DNA of 64,000 nucleotides from Caldilineaceae bacterium (GCA_019637645.1 JAHBVH010000015.1:1-64000); one strand, 5' to 3'; shown: positions 39,511 through 50,026, counted from the first letter of the stretch. The notes: generated by a model not told the origin, from the sequence alone. Made by a program: numbers and translations.

Positions 39511-42500
39511 ATGAAATACACGCGGCACAAGGCGGCGCTATTAATGGGAGTGTTGTTTATCCTCCTCTTTCATAGCTTCGCCTATGCACAAACAAATCAG
39601 ATTCAATTTAAAGTCACCTATGAGGCTGGCGTCTATAAGGTCTATATGAAGCCGACAGGCGTCACGACTAATCTAGTCACGACCGGTCAGTTTACGCTGA
39701 AGGTGCCCCATGGCACGGGGGCAAATCGGTTTACGTTCAATGCGGTTACCAACCCAATCCCCGATACGCAATGGCAGTGGGCAAATCGTACCGATGCGCC
39801 CACCATGGCACCGGGCTTCGACTACATCTCGTATGAGCTCAAGTTTCCTACCAGTAATCACCAAGCGATCAATTGGATGGCAGGCAATGAACTGTTGGTC
39901 TTTAGCTTTACCAATACAGGCACTTGTTTGGGCGCGGTGGAGCTGATCAACAATACGACGGATCCCTTCCTGCCGCCGAATGAGCCCTATAACGTCAATA
40001 TTGGGAACAGCATGATCTTGCTTACGGGCGAAGCCTATGCAGGTAATTATGCCGTTGGCTCAGCTGACTGTAAGGATAGCGATGGTGATGGCGTTTCCGA
40101 TACTCGGGAAGATATCAACGGCGATGGCGACCCGTCCAATGATGACACCGACGGCGATGGTATTCCCAACTACCTGGATACGGACGACGACAATGACGGG
40201 ATTCCGACCAAAACGGAAGGCGTCGATACCGACACCGACGGCGATGGCGTTCCCGATCGATTAGAGCCCAATAACGTCGATACCGATGGCGATGGCATTC
40301 CCAATTATCGCGATCCCGATGATGATGGTGACGGGACCCCCACTCGTAATGAAGATACCAATGGGAATGGGAATTGGTTCGATGATGATGCTGATGGCGA
40401 CGGCATTCCCGATTTTCTGGATAAGGATGGTTCAACAGATCCGGTTGATGGGGGCGATAGTGACGGCGATGGGATCAAGGACGTTGTCGAGTGCCCAACC
40501 GGTGCGCCTTGCCCCGATACCGATGGCGATGGCATTCCGAACTACATGGACCCCGACGACGATGGTGACGGCATTCCAACCAAAACCGAATGTCCGGATC
40601 CAGCAGCTTGTCCAGATGCCGACAGCGACACCGTGCCGGATTACTTGGAGCCCAACAACAAAGATACCGACGGTGATGGGCTACCGAACTACAAGGATCC
40701 GGATGATGATGGCGATGGTAAACCGACCAGCACCGAAGTGGGCCCTGGTGGTCCATTGGATCCCAAGGATTCTGATGGTGATCGGATTCCCGATTATCTG
40801 GACCCGGATGACGAGGACGATCCAGGTACCGGTGGTGGTGACAGCGATGGTGACGGCATCAAGGACACGGTTGAGTGTCCGTTGGGTGTGCCTTGCCCCG
40901 ATACCGACGGTGATGGCATTCCCAACTACATGGACCCGGATGACGATGGTGATGGCATTCCGACCCGCACCGAATGTCCGGATCCAGCGAACTGTACCGA
41001 CACCGACGGCGACACCGTGCCGAATTATCTCGAACCAAACAATGTTGACCTGGATGGCGATGGTATCCCCAACTATAAGGATCCGGATGATGATGGCGAT
41101 GGTAAACCGACCAGCACCGAAGTGGGCCCTGGCGGCCCGCTGAATCCCAAGGATTCTGATGGTGATCGGATTCCGGATTATCTGGACAAAGATGATACGA
41201 CCAACCCTGGCAACCAAGGTGGCGACAGTGATGGTGATGGCATCAAGGACGCGGTTGAGTGTCCCAATGGTGCCCCTTGCCCGGACACGGATGGTGATGG
41301 CATCCCCAACTACATGGATCCCGACGACGACAATGATGGTCTTCCAACCAAGACCGAATGTCCGAACCCAGCGGCTTGTATCGACACCGATAATGACACC
41401 GTGCCGAACTATCTGGAGCCTAACAACAAAGATACCGATGGCGATGGTATTCCCAACCATGCTGATCCAGATGATGACGGCGATGGCAAACCGACCAATA
41501 CCGAAGTAGGTCCTGGTGGTCCGCTGAATCCCAAGGATTCTGATGGTGATAGGATTCCGGATTATCTAGACAAGGATGACTCAACGGAACCTGGCAACCA
41601 AGGTGGTGACAGTGACGGTGATGGCATCAAGGATGCCATTGAGTGTCCGTTGGGCAACCCCTGTCCCGATACCGACGGTGATGGCATTCCGAACTACATG
41701 GACCCGGACGATGACGGTGATTTCATTCCGACCCGCACCGAATGTCCGAACCCGGCGGCTTGTACCGATACCGATAGCGACACCGTGCCGGATTATCTGG
41801 AGCCCAACAATAAAGACACCGATGGTGATGGCCTCCCGAACTATCGCGATCCAGATGATGACGGTGACGGTAAGCCAACCAACACCGAAGTGGGTCCTGG
41901 TGGTCCGCTGAACCCCAAGGATTCTGACGGCGACCGGATTCCGGATTACCTGGACAAGGATGACTCAACGGAACCTGGCAACCAAGGCGGCGACAGCGAT
42001 GGTGATGGTATCAAGGATGCGGTCGAGTGTCCCTATGGCGTTCCTTGCCCCGATACGGATGGCGATGGCATTCCAAACTATATGGACCCGGATGACGACG
42101 GTGATGGGATTCCGACGAAGACCGAATGTCTAAACCCGGTGGCTTGTACCGATACCGACGGCGACAGCGTGCCGGATTATCTGGAGCCGAACAACGTCGA
42201 TCTAGATGGTGATGGCATCCCGAACTATCAGGATACCGATGACGACGGTGACGGTAAGCCAACCCGCGAAGAAGTCGGCCCTGGTGGCCCACTGAATCCG
42301 AAGGATGATGATGGTGACCGAATTCCGGATTATCTAGACAAGGACGACACGACCAATCCTGGTAACCAAGGTGGTGACAGCGATGGTGATGGTATCAAGG
42401 ATGCGGTCGAGTGTCCCATGGGCGCCCCCTGTCCTGATACGGATGGCGATGGCATTCCTAATTATGCCGATGCAGATGATGACGGTGATGGCATTCCAAC

Positions 42501-43602
42501 CAAGACCGAATGCCCGAATCCCGCGGCCTGTACCGACAGCGACACCGACACCGTACCGGACTATCTAGAGCCCAACAATCAGGATACGGATGGTGACGGG
42601 ATCAAGAACAACCTAGATGCGGACGATGATGGCGATGGGATTCCCACCCGTGAGGAAGTGGGGCCTGGCGGGCCACTCTACCCGAAGGATGATGATGGCG
42701 ACAAGATTCCGGATTACCTCGATCCTGATGACACCACGCGCGATGGCACAGGTGGTGACAGCGATGGCGATGGGAGGACCGATAAAGAGGAATGTCCGAA
42801 TGGCATTCCCTGCCCCGATAGCGATGGCGATGGGATTCCGGACTATAACGACATCGATAATGTGTTGGCCATCAAGCTCTTCCTCGGCGGTGCCTATAAC
42901 AAGACGACGGATTTCATGCGCGATGATCTGCGCGCCAAGAGTCTGTTGCCGATGACCTCGCCCTATGCTGGGACGACGGCGACGGCGAGTGCGAGTGCCT
43001 TTGCTGTGACAGGCGCCAATGCGATTGTGGATTGGGTCTTGGTTGAGCTCCGCAATAGCTCAACACCGACCACCGTCGTTACCAGCCGGGCTGGGTTACT
43101 CCAACGCGATGGTGATATCGTGGGGATGGATGGAACCTCGAAACTGCAATTTGGGAATGTGAGCGGCTCCTTCTATGTGGCCGTGAAGCATCGTAACCAT
43201 CTCGCCGTAATGACCGCCGCACCTGTTGCCCTAGCCCCGAATAGCACGGTTAACTTCACCACCGGTACGGGTATCTTTGGCAACAATGCCCAAATGCAAA
43301 TCAAGAGTGGCGTCTATGCTCTGTGGCCTGGGGACGCGGCCGGTAATGGGAATATCGTTGGTGCTGGACCGAACAATGATGTCAACCCCGTGTTAGCCAG
43401 AGTGTTGTCCGACTCGCGTAACGATAGTTTAAGTGCTAACTATATCGTTTCGGGTTACCATAGCGCGGATATCAACCTGGACGGTTTCACCATTGCTGCC
43501 GGGCCAAACAATGATGTGAACTACATCTTGGTCACGATCTTTACCTATCCAACGAACACGACCTATGCCGCCAACTTTATTGTGTCACAGCGCTTGCCGT
43601 AA
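39511..43602 (+). CDS. Giant secreted thrombospondin-type-3 repeat protein
   Basis: Exported acidic protein of 1363 residues. Signal peptide to about residue 26 (FAYA/QT). Residues about 29-188 form a beta-rich domain shared with the next two secreted genes ([41 protein letters not shown]). Then some 900 residues of Asp-rich calcium-binding repeats ([22 protein letters not shown]), organised as six 128-residue macro-repeats starting at 40453, 40837, 41221, 41605, 41989 and 42373, and a shortened seventh at 42754. The final 250 residues are the dockerin-like domain shared with the 957-residue protein, ending FIVSQRLP. Probably a rigid, calcium-stiffened extracellular rod. Confidence 0.9.
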   Translation: MKYTRHKAALLMGVLFILLFHSFAYAQTNQIQFKVTYEAGVYKVYMKPTGVTTNLVTTGQFTLKVPHGTGANRFTFNAVTNPIPDTQWQWANRTDAPTMAPGFDYISYELKFPTSNHQAINWMAGNELLVFSFTNTGTCLGAVELINNTTDPFLPPNEPYNVNIGNSMILLTGEAYAGNYAVGSADCKDSDGDGVSDTREDINGDGDPSNDDTDGDGIPNYLDTDDDNDGIPTKTEGVDTDTDGDGVPDRLEPNNVDTDGDGIPNYRDPDDDGDGTPTRNEDTNGNGNWFDDDADGDGIPDFLDKDGSTDPVDGGDSDGDGIKDVVECPTGAPCPDTDGDGIPNYMDPDDDGDGIPTKTECPDPAACPDADSDTVPDYLEPNNKDTDGDGLPNYKDPDDDGDGKPTSTEVGPGGPLDPKDSDGDRIPDYLDPDDEDDPGTGGGDSDGDGIKDTVECPLGVPCPDTDGDGIPNYMDPDDDGDGIPTRTECPDPANCTDTDGDTVPNYLEPNNVDLDGDGIPNYKDPDDDGDGKPTSTEVGPGGPLNPKDSDGDRIPDYLDKDDTTNPGNQGGDSDGDGIKDAVECPNGAPCPDTDGDGIPNYMDPDDDNDGLPTKTECPNPAACIDTDNDTVPNYLEPNNKDTDGDGIPNHADPDDDGDGKPTNTEVGPGGPLNPKDSDGDRIPDYLDKDDSTEPGNQGGDSDGDGIKDAIECPLGNPCPDTDGDGIPNYMDPDDDGDFIPTRTECPNPAACTDTDSDTVPDYLEPNNKDTDGDGLPNYRDPDDDGDGKPTNTEVGPGGPLNPKDSDGDRIPDYLDKDDSTEPGNQGGDSDGDGIKDAVECPYGVPCPDTDGDGIPNYMDPDDDGDGIPTKTECLNPVACTDTDGDSVPDYLEPNNVDLDGDGIPNYQDTDDDGDGKPTREEVGPGGPLNPKDDDGDRIPDYLDKDDTTNPGNQGGDSDGDGIKDAVECPMGAPCPDTDGDGIPNYADADDDGDGIPTKTECPNPAACTDSDTDTVPDYLEPNNQDTDGDGIKNNLDADDDGDGIPTREEVGPGGPLYPKDDDGDKIPDYLDPDDTTRDGTGGDSDGDGRTDKEECPNGIPCPDSDGDGIPDYNDIDNVLAIKLFLGGAYNKTTDFMRDDLRAKSLLPMTSPYAGTTATASASAFAVTGANAIVDWVLVELRNSSTPTTVVTSRAGLLQRDGDIVGMDGTSKLQFGNVSGSFYVAVKHRNHLAVMTAAPVALAPNSTVNFTTGTGIFGNNAQMQIKSGVYALWPGDAAGNGNIVGAGPNNDVNPVLARVLSDSRNDSLSANYIVSGYHSADINLDGFTIAAGPNNDVNYILVTIFTYPTNTTYAANFIVSQRLP
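40453..42753 (+). repeat. Six tandem 384-bp coding macro-repeats
   Basis: Units begin at 40453, 40837, 41221, 41605, 41989 and 42373; each of the first five is exactly 384 bp. The sixth is 381 bp (42373-42753). Within each unit the order of motifs is constant: GIKDx[22 protein letters not shown], TECPxPxxC, Px[14 protein letters not shown], [15 protein letters not shown]. Third-position changes between units show they are not freshly copied. Confidence 0.9.
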
Positions 43603-43646
43603 TGCTAGCGTTGGCATGACTGAGTAGCGGGCTTTGGTGGTGACAA

Positions 43647-43678
43647 GCGGTAACCGCTCTCTATGGATCGGTTACCGC
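43647..43678 (+). terminator. Hairpin after the thrombospondin-type-3 gene
   Basis: GCGGTAACCG (43647-43656) pairs with CGGTTACCGC (43669-43678). No clear U-run follows, so termination is not certain. Confidence 0.5.
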
Positions 43679-43737
43679 CTGTTCTCTACCTGTTGGTTTG
43701 GTAATGTCGTGGTTTATCCACCTGTAAGGAGATATGA

Positions 43738-44388
43738 ATGAAACAGTACTACATCCACTTTCTTACTATGATTGGCATAGTGAGTTTGCTCCTGATGCCT
43801 AATCGGGCATTGGCTGCCGATGCGGCTACGGGCATTGCCTTCCGCATTGCGTATAACGAAGGGCGCTATGAAGTCTATATGCGGCCTTCGGCTAATGCAG
43901 CGGGCCCAGCGCTTACGCTGACGGCTCAGGTTACGATTAAAGTGCCGCATGCGACAGACTCCAATCGCTTTGAGGTTGCTGAGCTAACCAGTGCTGTGGC
44001 TGGCACCGAATGGACAAGCAGCTCGCGTGTCGATGCTCCGCACGAAGACGCCAAAGCGGATTACCTGTCCTTTACGGTTACCTTCCCCGAGAGTAACCAT
44101 CAGGCTTTTTCGTGGCAGGCGAATCAAGAGTTGCTGGTCTTTAGCTTTGCCAATAGCGGCACCTGCCAAGGTATCGTTTCGTTGCTCAGCAATGACGATC
44201 CCTTCACCTCGAATGTCGCCAATGGGGTCATCAATTCTGCTCAAACCAATCCTGGCAACCAGATTGATGTGATCAACTTGGGAGATGGAAATCTCTATCT
44301 GGGCAACTATGGTGAAACAGCCGATTGCGGTCAGCGCAATACGGAGGCCCAGCGCTTCTTGTATTTGCCGATCATTACCAACGAATAG
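43738..44388 (+). CDS. Secreted single-domain protein related to the N-terminus of its neighbours
   Basis: A 216-residue exported protein: signal peptide ending around residue 26 (NRALA/AD), then one copy of the beta-rich domain shared with the 1363- and 645-residue proteins (YEVYMRPS, TIKVPHATDSNRFEV, DYLSFTVTFPESNHQAFSWQANQELLVFSFANSGTC in pieces). It has no calcium repeats. The C-terminus is RFLYLPIITNE, one of the three LYLPL-type tails in the cluster. TGTAAGGAGATATGA precedes the ATG. Family and role unknown; possibly a subunit or cap of the same surface structure. Confidence 0.8.
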   Translation: MKQYYIHFLTMIGIVSLLLMPNRALAADAATGIAFRIAYNEGRYEVYMRPSANAAGPALTLTAQVTIKVPHATDSNRFEVAELTSAVAGTEWTSSSRVDAPHEDAKADYLSFTVTFPESNHQAFSWQANQELLVFSFANSGTCQGIVSLLSNDDPFTSNVANGVINSAQTNPGNQIDVINLGDGNLYLGNYGETADCGQRNTEAQRFLYLPIITNE

Positions 44389-44395
44389 CGGCATG

Positions 44396-44432
44396 CTAGC
44401 CCGGTCAGGCTTTGGCTGGCTGACCGGGCTAG
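44396..44432 (+). terminator. Hairpin after the single-domain secreted gene
   Basis: CTAGCCCGGTCAG (44396-44408) pairs with CTGACCGGGCTAG (44420-44432); the tail GGGAATTTC is not a classical U-run. Confidence 0.55.
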
Positions 44433-44771
44433 GGAATTTCCCGTGTACGTCTATGGGAATCCGCACCGATTAGAACACGGCAAGTTTTGTCTAGCCAAGC
44501 GAACCCACTTGCTGCTGTTTGTGGCAGTTTAGGTGACAAGACCTGTCAGGGAGGCAAACCTGACAGGTCTACTTGTCTGACCTGTCGGAACGAGCCGACC
44601 TCATGGAAACCCTACCCATCGCCCTATGACACCAGCTGCTCTTTCCCGACTTGGTAAATACTTTAGAAGGTATGTAGTTGGTCGGTGTGACCAGCGGTTT
44701 AAGCGGTTTTCAAAACCTGTCCGGTCTTTTCCAAGTGCATAGCTGCTATATGTTTAAAATATGAGGTGATT
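44433..44771. other. Intergenic region with one good and one decayed palindromic repeat
   Basis: No gene. A degenerate relative of the palindromic repeat (CGGTTTTCAAAACCTGTCCGGTCT) lies within 44691-44727, besides the clearer copy at 44539-44570. Confidence 0.5.
44539..44570. repeat. Palindromic REP-like repeat copy
   Basis: AGACCTGTCAGG, GAGGCA, then AACCTGACAGGTCT; arms are inverted relative to most other copies (T-centred arm first), as in the copy at 3817. Confidence 0.78.
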
Positions 44772-46709
44772 ATGAAGAATAGACAGCGGATTTACCCGCT
44801 CATCTGCGGCTTATTGACCGTATTTCTCTTTTTAACGGTGGGGATTCAACCAGCTGCTGCCCAGGCCCCTGCTTTTCAGTTTAAGCTCCTGATTACGGGC
44901 AATACCTATGAAGTTTATATCCGCCCACTTAGTCTGGCTGATGGCACTAATGCAACCTTAACGGCACAGGTGACCTTAAAGGTGCCCCACGCGGTTGGGA
45001 TGAACCGCTTTCAGGTGAGCAACCTGCAAAGCCATGTTACCGGCACGTCATGGTCGGTCAATTCGCGGATCGATGGCCCCATAGAGGATCGCAACGCCGA
45101 TTACCTTTCCTTTTCGCTTTCGTTTCCGGGGGGAGGGCATACTGCCTTCGCGTGGGTGAGCGGTGTTGAGAAGAAGGTCTTCTCCTTCCGCAATGCCAAT
45201 CAATGTTTGGGCGCTGTCAGCTTAATGGAAAATAGTGATCCCTTTAATCAGCTACCCAACTCGTTCAATACTAACCCTGGGAATCAGATTTCGGTCTTGG
45301 GCGGCAATACGGCCAATGACTACACTGGAAATTATGAATCGAGCCGTGTCCTCTGTGTGATTCCCGATGGTGATGATGATCAAGATGGGGTACCCAATCA
45401 CATTGAATGTCCCACTGGCCCCCCCTGTCGCGATACCGATGGCGATGGCATTCCCGATTATCAAGATGCCGACGATGATGGCGACAACGTGCCGACCAAG
45501 CAAGAAGATCCCAATCACGATGGCGACCCCACGAATGATGATACGGATGGCGATGGCATACCCAATTATCTCGACCCCGATGATGATGGCGACGGCATTC
45601 CTAGCAAAGATGAAGATGCTAATCACGATGGCAATCCGACCAATGACGACAGCGATGGCGATGGTATTCCCGACTATCTCGATGCCAACGACAAGCTAAC
45701 CGGAATGGTCTGGAATGATGCCAATGGCGACGGTCTGCACCAGGCCAATGAAAATCCCATTGCGAATACACCGATTTATCTCTATCGTCAGCAAGGGGGC
45801 AACAACCAGCGCGTACTAACCATGACAACTGATAGCGCAGGAACCTTCTCCACCACCTTTGTCACGGTAGGGCAGTACTATGTTGAATTTCCGGCCCCCA
45901 GCAATTTGGTGCCAACCAAAGCCAAGCAAGGCAGCAATGATGCCCTAGATAGTGATGGGATGCGAACTGCGCTAGAACGCGTGAGCCGCACGCAACTCTT
46001 CAGCGCAGGGTTTAATAAGGCGTTGCTGACTCGAAATGCTGGGTTTACGTTGCCGGCGACCATCACCGCCACGGTCTTTCTTGACCGTGACCGTGATAGC
46101 GTTCGGGATGATGGCGAGCCGCTCGTTCCCGGTGCGACTGTGACTGTATTTGATCACGATGGTAGCCAAGTGGTCCAAACGGCGGCCAATAGTAGTGGCC
46201 TCTTCCCCTTTGATCAGCTCACGCCCGACCAATATCGGTTGATGGTCGTACCGCCTACGGGGTATTCACTGGTTGCTAGTGCACAGATCACGCTTCCAGC
46301 CCTCTCACCCGGTGGCGCATTGGTCCAACCCATTGGCCTGATCCAACAGACGACGCCCGTTGATCCCAAATCGTTGGATGTCGTTAGCTTTACGGCCACC
46401 TCCTATGGTAGCTATGTTACCTTGCGCTGGGTGACAGCGGTCGAAAAGGGGGTCAGTGGTTTCTACCTCTATGTGGGCGATACTGCCGTCTTCTTGGACA
46501 CAACCAAACTCAATACCTCCTTGGTGTTGAGCCAGGGCAGCAATGGCGGCAGCTATGAATGGCAGATGCCTTATGATCCGCTTGTGGATCCGCCGCTGAA
46601 TACGCTGCGCTTTTGGTTGGTTGCCGTTGAATTGGATAATACCGAACACCTCTACGGCCCCATCAGTATCCGCACGCCAATGCTCTATTTACCGCTCTTG
46701 TTTCAATAA
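44772..46709 (+). CDS. Secreted calcium-repeat protein with SdrD B-like domains
   Basis: Exported protein of 645 residues from the ATG at 44772 (GAGGTG upstream). Signal peptide to about 30 (PAAA/QA). Residues 31-195 repeat the beta-rich domain of the two preceding secreted genes. A block of thrombospondin-type-3 calcium motifs follows ([22 protein letters not shown]). Next come two SdrD B/Cna B-like segments: LTGMVWNDANGDGLHQANENPIANTPIYLYR and TATVFLDRDRDSVRDDGEPLVPGATVTVFD. A last beta domain (YVTLRWVTAVEKGVSGFYLYVGD) leads to the tail MLYLPLLFQ. Likely surface-exposed rod or adhesin. Confidence 0.87.
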   Translation: MKNRQRIYPLICGLLTVFLFLTVGIQPAAAQAPAFQFKLLITGNTYEVYIRPLSLADGTNATLTAQVTLKVPHAVGMNRFQVSNLQSHVTGTSWSVNSRIDGPIEDRNADYLSFSLSFPGGGHTAFAWVSGVEKKVFSFRNANQCLGAVSLMENSDPFNQLPNSFNTNPGNQISVLGGNTANDYTGNYESSRVLCVIPDGDDDQDGVPNHIECPTGPPCRDTDGDGIPDYQDADDDGDNVPTKQEDPNHDGDPTNDDTDGDGIPNYLDPDDDGDGIPSKDEDANHDGNPTNDDSDGDGIPDYLDANDKLTGMVWNDANGDGLHQANENPIANTPIYLYRQQGGNNQRVLTMTTDSAGTFSTTFVTVGQYYVEFPAPSNLVPTKAKQGSNDALDSDGMRTALERVSRTQLFSAGFNKALLTRNAGFTLPATITATVFLDRDRDSVRDDGEPLVPGATVTVFDHDGSQVVQTAANSSGLFPFDQLTPDQYRLMVVPPTGYSLVASAQITLPALSPGGALVQPIGLIQQTTPVDPKSLDVVSFTATSYGSYVTLRWVTAVEKGVSGFYLYVGDTAVFLDTTKLNTSLVLSQGSNGGSYEWQMPYDPLVDPPLNTLRFWLVAVELDNTEHLYGPISIRTPMLYLPLLFQ

Positions 46710-46985
46710 GGGTGGACATCACGTTGGATAAGGGCTGACGGGTTTGCAAGACCTTGCATCCCGTTGGCTCTGTGGTCCCCACAACTGCCAGCGCAAGACG
46801 CTGTCAAGTAGGCTGTGTTGTTCACACGACTGAAAGACAGAGCGTATAGTAATGAGCTTTGCTCTTTGCTGTACGCTCTGTCGCATTGGGGGATACCCAC
46901 GTAGGTGTCGCGTGGGTGCGCTTCATGCCCCGTTGGGTAACCCTAGGTATGTCGCTCTACCCCCGCCTGACTGTAGGAAAAGATT

Positions 46986-49946
46986 ATGCGTCTATTCTTT
47001 GCTGTGTGGCTTTTGCTAGCCCCTTTCTTCACGAGCGGGCGAGTTGCTACCGCCGCACCCCTTCCTCCCATCGCCATTGCTGCCCCCGCTCCAGTTACAA
47101 CCTTGACAAACAGCGCCGCAGGTCTCACCATAACCTGGCAATTCGCCCCGACGGGCTTGGCTCGTGGTAATGCTGAAGCGCGCTTGGCGCAGCAACAGGC
47201 TACCTTGCAACAAATGCCCCAGCTCATCGTGGGCGACTATACGCTGCCCATGCAACTTGAAACGGTGATCCTGCCGCCACAAGCGGTCGTCACTCCTCTG
47301 CTTACCGCGCTGGTGAGTGAGCCGTGGTCGTTGTCCCTCCCGGCAAGCACCCCCATGTCCCCACCCTTAGCCCTTACTGAGTCCCTCGGCCCACCGGCCT
47401 TCCGCGAAACGCACGCACTCCCCACGACGCCGCTCTTTCTGTTACGTGAAGGTCGCCTACGCGGGGTGCGTCTGGGCGTGATCGCGATTAGCCCGCTCTA
47501 CCTAGAGGCTGGTGTGACCAAAATTGCCCACCAACTCCAGGCCGTCATTCCGGGGGCCACCCCTTTATCCTCTTTGTCAACCCCCTTGCTGGCACTGACC
47601 CACCGCTCGCGCGAACCAGTCGCGCTACAGCCACCACCGCGCGGCCCCATCAATCCCGCTGCGGCTCAACCCGGCTGGAAGCTTCAAGTTAGGGCTGCGG
47701 GCATCCAGCGGTTATTGGGGACAGCCCTGCTCGCGGCTGGTTTCCCACCCGCTTTGTCGCTCGCTGCGTTGCAGCTCTCCTATCAAGGCACAACATTGCC
47801 CCTTGAAGTGCGTGACGCCGATGGCTTGTTAGATGCAACGACCGAAGTGCGTTTCTATGCTCGCCCAGCCGCCTATAGCCAGCTAGTGGGCGACCGCTGG
47901 AACGCCACGGATAGCTATTGGCTTACCCAATCCCGCGATGGTGCCCCTCTGCGCATGGCAACCCGCTCTGCCCTGCCCAATGCTGCCCCGTTGCGCCAGC
48001 AAGCCTATGCCCGCGGGGTCTGGGAAGAGAATACTTTGTATGAATCAACCATGACGGGCATCGACGACGATCATTGGTTTGGCGCAAAAATGGAAGTTGA
48101 GGCTGCTACCGCCACCGATGCCGTCTACGCTCCAGTGGAGACCCTTGTCCTATCACCGACCTTGCCCTTGGCCCAAGGGAGTGGTGAGCTTGCTCTGTTC
48201 ACCCTCACCGGCAGCGCACGCTCCATCGCCGCGCATACGCTGCAAGTGCAGGTCGGCTCGGCTAGCCAATCCTTGACGTGGCAAAGCCAACAATTTTATG
48301 AAAATTGGCAGCACACCTTTACCACAACGACGACGGCTGCTCAGGTGCGCTTGGCACTGGTGGCTGGGCTGGACCCTAGCCTGCTCCGCATTGACAAACT
48401 CTTCTGGCAACAGCCCGTGCAATTAGACTTTGGGGGCCGTGGCGCTGAATTTAGCGGCGTGCCAGGCCAATGGCGCTATCAACTGACCAATTTGCCCCTC
48501 TACCGCACGTTCTATGACATTACCGAGCCCGCTGCCCCCGTGATTTTGCAGATTCCTAGTGGCACAAGCGTGCAATTTGAAGATGGCCCCCTGGCACACA
48601 CCTATCTGGCCACCGGGGCCGGTACACTTCATACGCCGACCATCATCCCCCACGCGCCCGTCGATTGGAGCCAAACAAGTGGTGCGGATGCGATCTACCT
48701 TGCACCGGCTTGGCTGCAAAACGCGCTACAGCCACTGGTGGAACACCGCCGGCAGCAGGGCTACCAGGTGGTAGTAGTCGATCCTGTTACTATTTACGAT
48801 GCGTGGAGTTATGGGCAAGTCTCGCCGGTTGCCATTCGCGACTTTCTGCGCTATGCCGTTAGTCATTGGAACCCCGCTCCGATTGCCGTCACCTTGGTGG
48901 GGGATGCTACCTTTGATCCACGCAATTACTTAGGCATGCAAGATGGCACGGCCAACATGGATGTTGTGCCAGCCTACCTGGCTCCGATTGATCCGTGGAT
49001 CCGCGAAGCACCCTGCGAAGGCTGCTTTGCCCAACTCGATGGGGAGCATCCACTGGACTCCGCCTATGATCCCAGCTTTCTCCTCGATATTGCGTTGGGC
49101 CGCCTCTCCGTGCAAGATGAAGCACAGCTGAAAACCGTGGTAGACAAAATCTTGACCTACGAAACCAGCCCCCAACGCGATCGCGCCGCGCCTTGGCATC
49201 AGACCGCGCTCTATGTGGCGGATAACTATTACCAAAGCAATGGTACCACCGATCGCGCCGGGGATTTTGCCGCCCAATTCGATCTTCTCATCGCGGGCGA
49301 CCCTGCTCGGGGTATTGCCGCGGAACAGCCCACCCAGATTATCACCCGGCGTCTCTACTATGATCCCCGCGCCAACGGCACTGCCCAGCCCTGGCGTGAA
49401 CCAAACCCACAAACCGCCCGTCTCCGGACAATTGCCGAGATCAACCGTGGCCCCGCGCTCGTGACCTATAGTGGGCATGGTAATCATTTTTTGTGGGCGA
49501 CGACTGAGCCTGATCAAGAGCCGCCCTATCTCTTTGGCGCGAATGATGTCTTTGAATTGACCAACCTTGAGCAGCCCGTGATTTTGCTCGAGATGACTTG
49601 TTTTACGGCGCAGTTCCCCTATCTCTCGCCCACGGGGTATACGATTGATGAGCGTTTCCTGCGCCATACCAATGGCGGTGCGGTGGCTGTTTGGGGTTCG
49701 GCGGGGCTAACGGTGGCGGTGGGCCATGATCTGCTGCAGCAGGGTTTTCATCGCCAGCTATGGCAATCGCCCCCTTTGCAGGCCCCTATCGGCGAACTCG
49801 TCGCCGCGGGCTATACCCAGCTCTTTGCGGCAACGACTTGTTGCCAAGATACCCGCTATGTCTACCTTCTGCTGGGCGACCCGCTCATGCCCGCGCTGAT
49901 CTGGGCGCCCCAAAACCTCTATTTGCCCTTGATCACCCAACCGTAG
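46986..49946 (+). CDS. Gingipain-like cysteine peptidase (family C25), secreted
   Basis: Exported protease of 986 residues. Signal peptide MRLFFAVWLLLAPFF. The C-terminal half has the C25 catalytic fold: VEHRRQQGYQVVVVDPVTIYDAWSYG, VTLVGDATFDPRNYLG, DIALGRLSV, then the catalytic dyad with His831 in TYSGHGNHF and Cys872 in LEMTCFTAQFP, and GGAVAVWGSAGLTV. The 41-residue His-Cys spacing fits the family. N-terminal ~500 residues are a pro- or beta-rich region as in other C25 proteins. The tail NLYLPLITQP is shared with two neighbouring secreted proteins, so it may process or co-localise with them. GGAAAAG precedes the ATG; a terminator follows. Confidence 0.88.
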   Translation: MRLFFAVWLLLAPFFTSGRVATAAPLPPIAIAAPAPVTTLTNSAAGLTITWQFAPTGLARGNAEARLAQQQATLQQMPQLIVGDYTLPMQLETVILPPQAVVTPLLTALVSEPWSLSLPASTPMSPPLALTESLGPPAFRETHALPTTPLFLLREGRLRGVRLGVIAISPLYLEAGVTKIAHQLQAVIPGATPLSSLSTPLLALTHRSREPVALQPPPRGPINPAAAQPGWKLQVRAAGIQRLLGTALLAAGFPPALSLAALQLSYQGTTLPLEVRDADGLLDATTEVRFYARPAAYSQLVGDRWNATDSYWLTQSRDGAPLRMATRSALPNAAPLRQQAYARGVWEENTLYESTMTGIDDDHWFGAKMEVEAATATDAVYAPVETLVLSPTLPLAQGSGELALFTLTGSARSIAAHTLQVQVGSASQSLTWQSQQFYENWQHTFTTTTTAAQVRLALVAGLDPSLLRIDKLFWQQPVQLDFGGRGAEFSGVPGQWRYQLTNLPLYRTFYDITEPAAPVILQIPSGTSVQFEDGPLAHTYLATGAGTLHTPTIIPHAPVDWSQTSGADAIYLAPAWLQNALQPLVEHRRQQGYQVVVVDPVTIYDAWSYGQVSPVAIRDFLRYAVSHWNPAPIAVTLVGDATFDPRNYLGMQDGTANMDVVPAYLAPIDPWIREAPCEGCFAQLDGEHPLDSAYDPSFLLDIALGRLSVQDEAQLKTVVDKILTYETSPQRDRAAPWHQTALYVADNYYQSNGTTDRAGDFAAQFDLLIAGDPARGIAAEQPTQIITRRLYYDPRANGTAQPWREPNPQTARLRTIAEINRGPALVTYSGHGNHFLWATTEPDQEPPYLFGANDVFELTNLEQPVILLEMTCFTAQFPYLSPTGYTIDERFLRHTNGGAVAVWGSAGLTVAVGHDLLQQGFHRQLWQSPPLQAPIGELVAAGYTQLFAATTCCQDTRYVYLLLGDPLMPALIWAPQNLYLPLITQP

Positions 49947-49989
49947 GGTAGCCCAATTAGATGAAGGTTAAAAACTTATTGTAGTCATC

Positions 49990-50026
49990 GCACTGGTCGA
50001 GTCACGGACTCGGCCAGTGCTTTTTT
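49990..50026 (+). terminator. Rho-independent terminator after the C25 peptidase gene
   Basis: GCACTGGTCGAGTC (49990-50003) pairs with GACTCGGCCAGTGC (50007-50020) with one G-T, followed by six T. It sits between two convergent genes. Confidence 0.88.

Noticed and set aside
40037..42955. Met/Arg-rich alternative frames in the thrombospondin-type-3 gene
   Set aside because: They are shadows of the GAT/GGC-rich calcium repeats in other frames.
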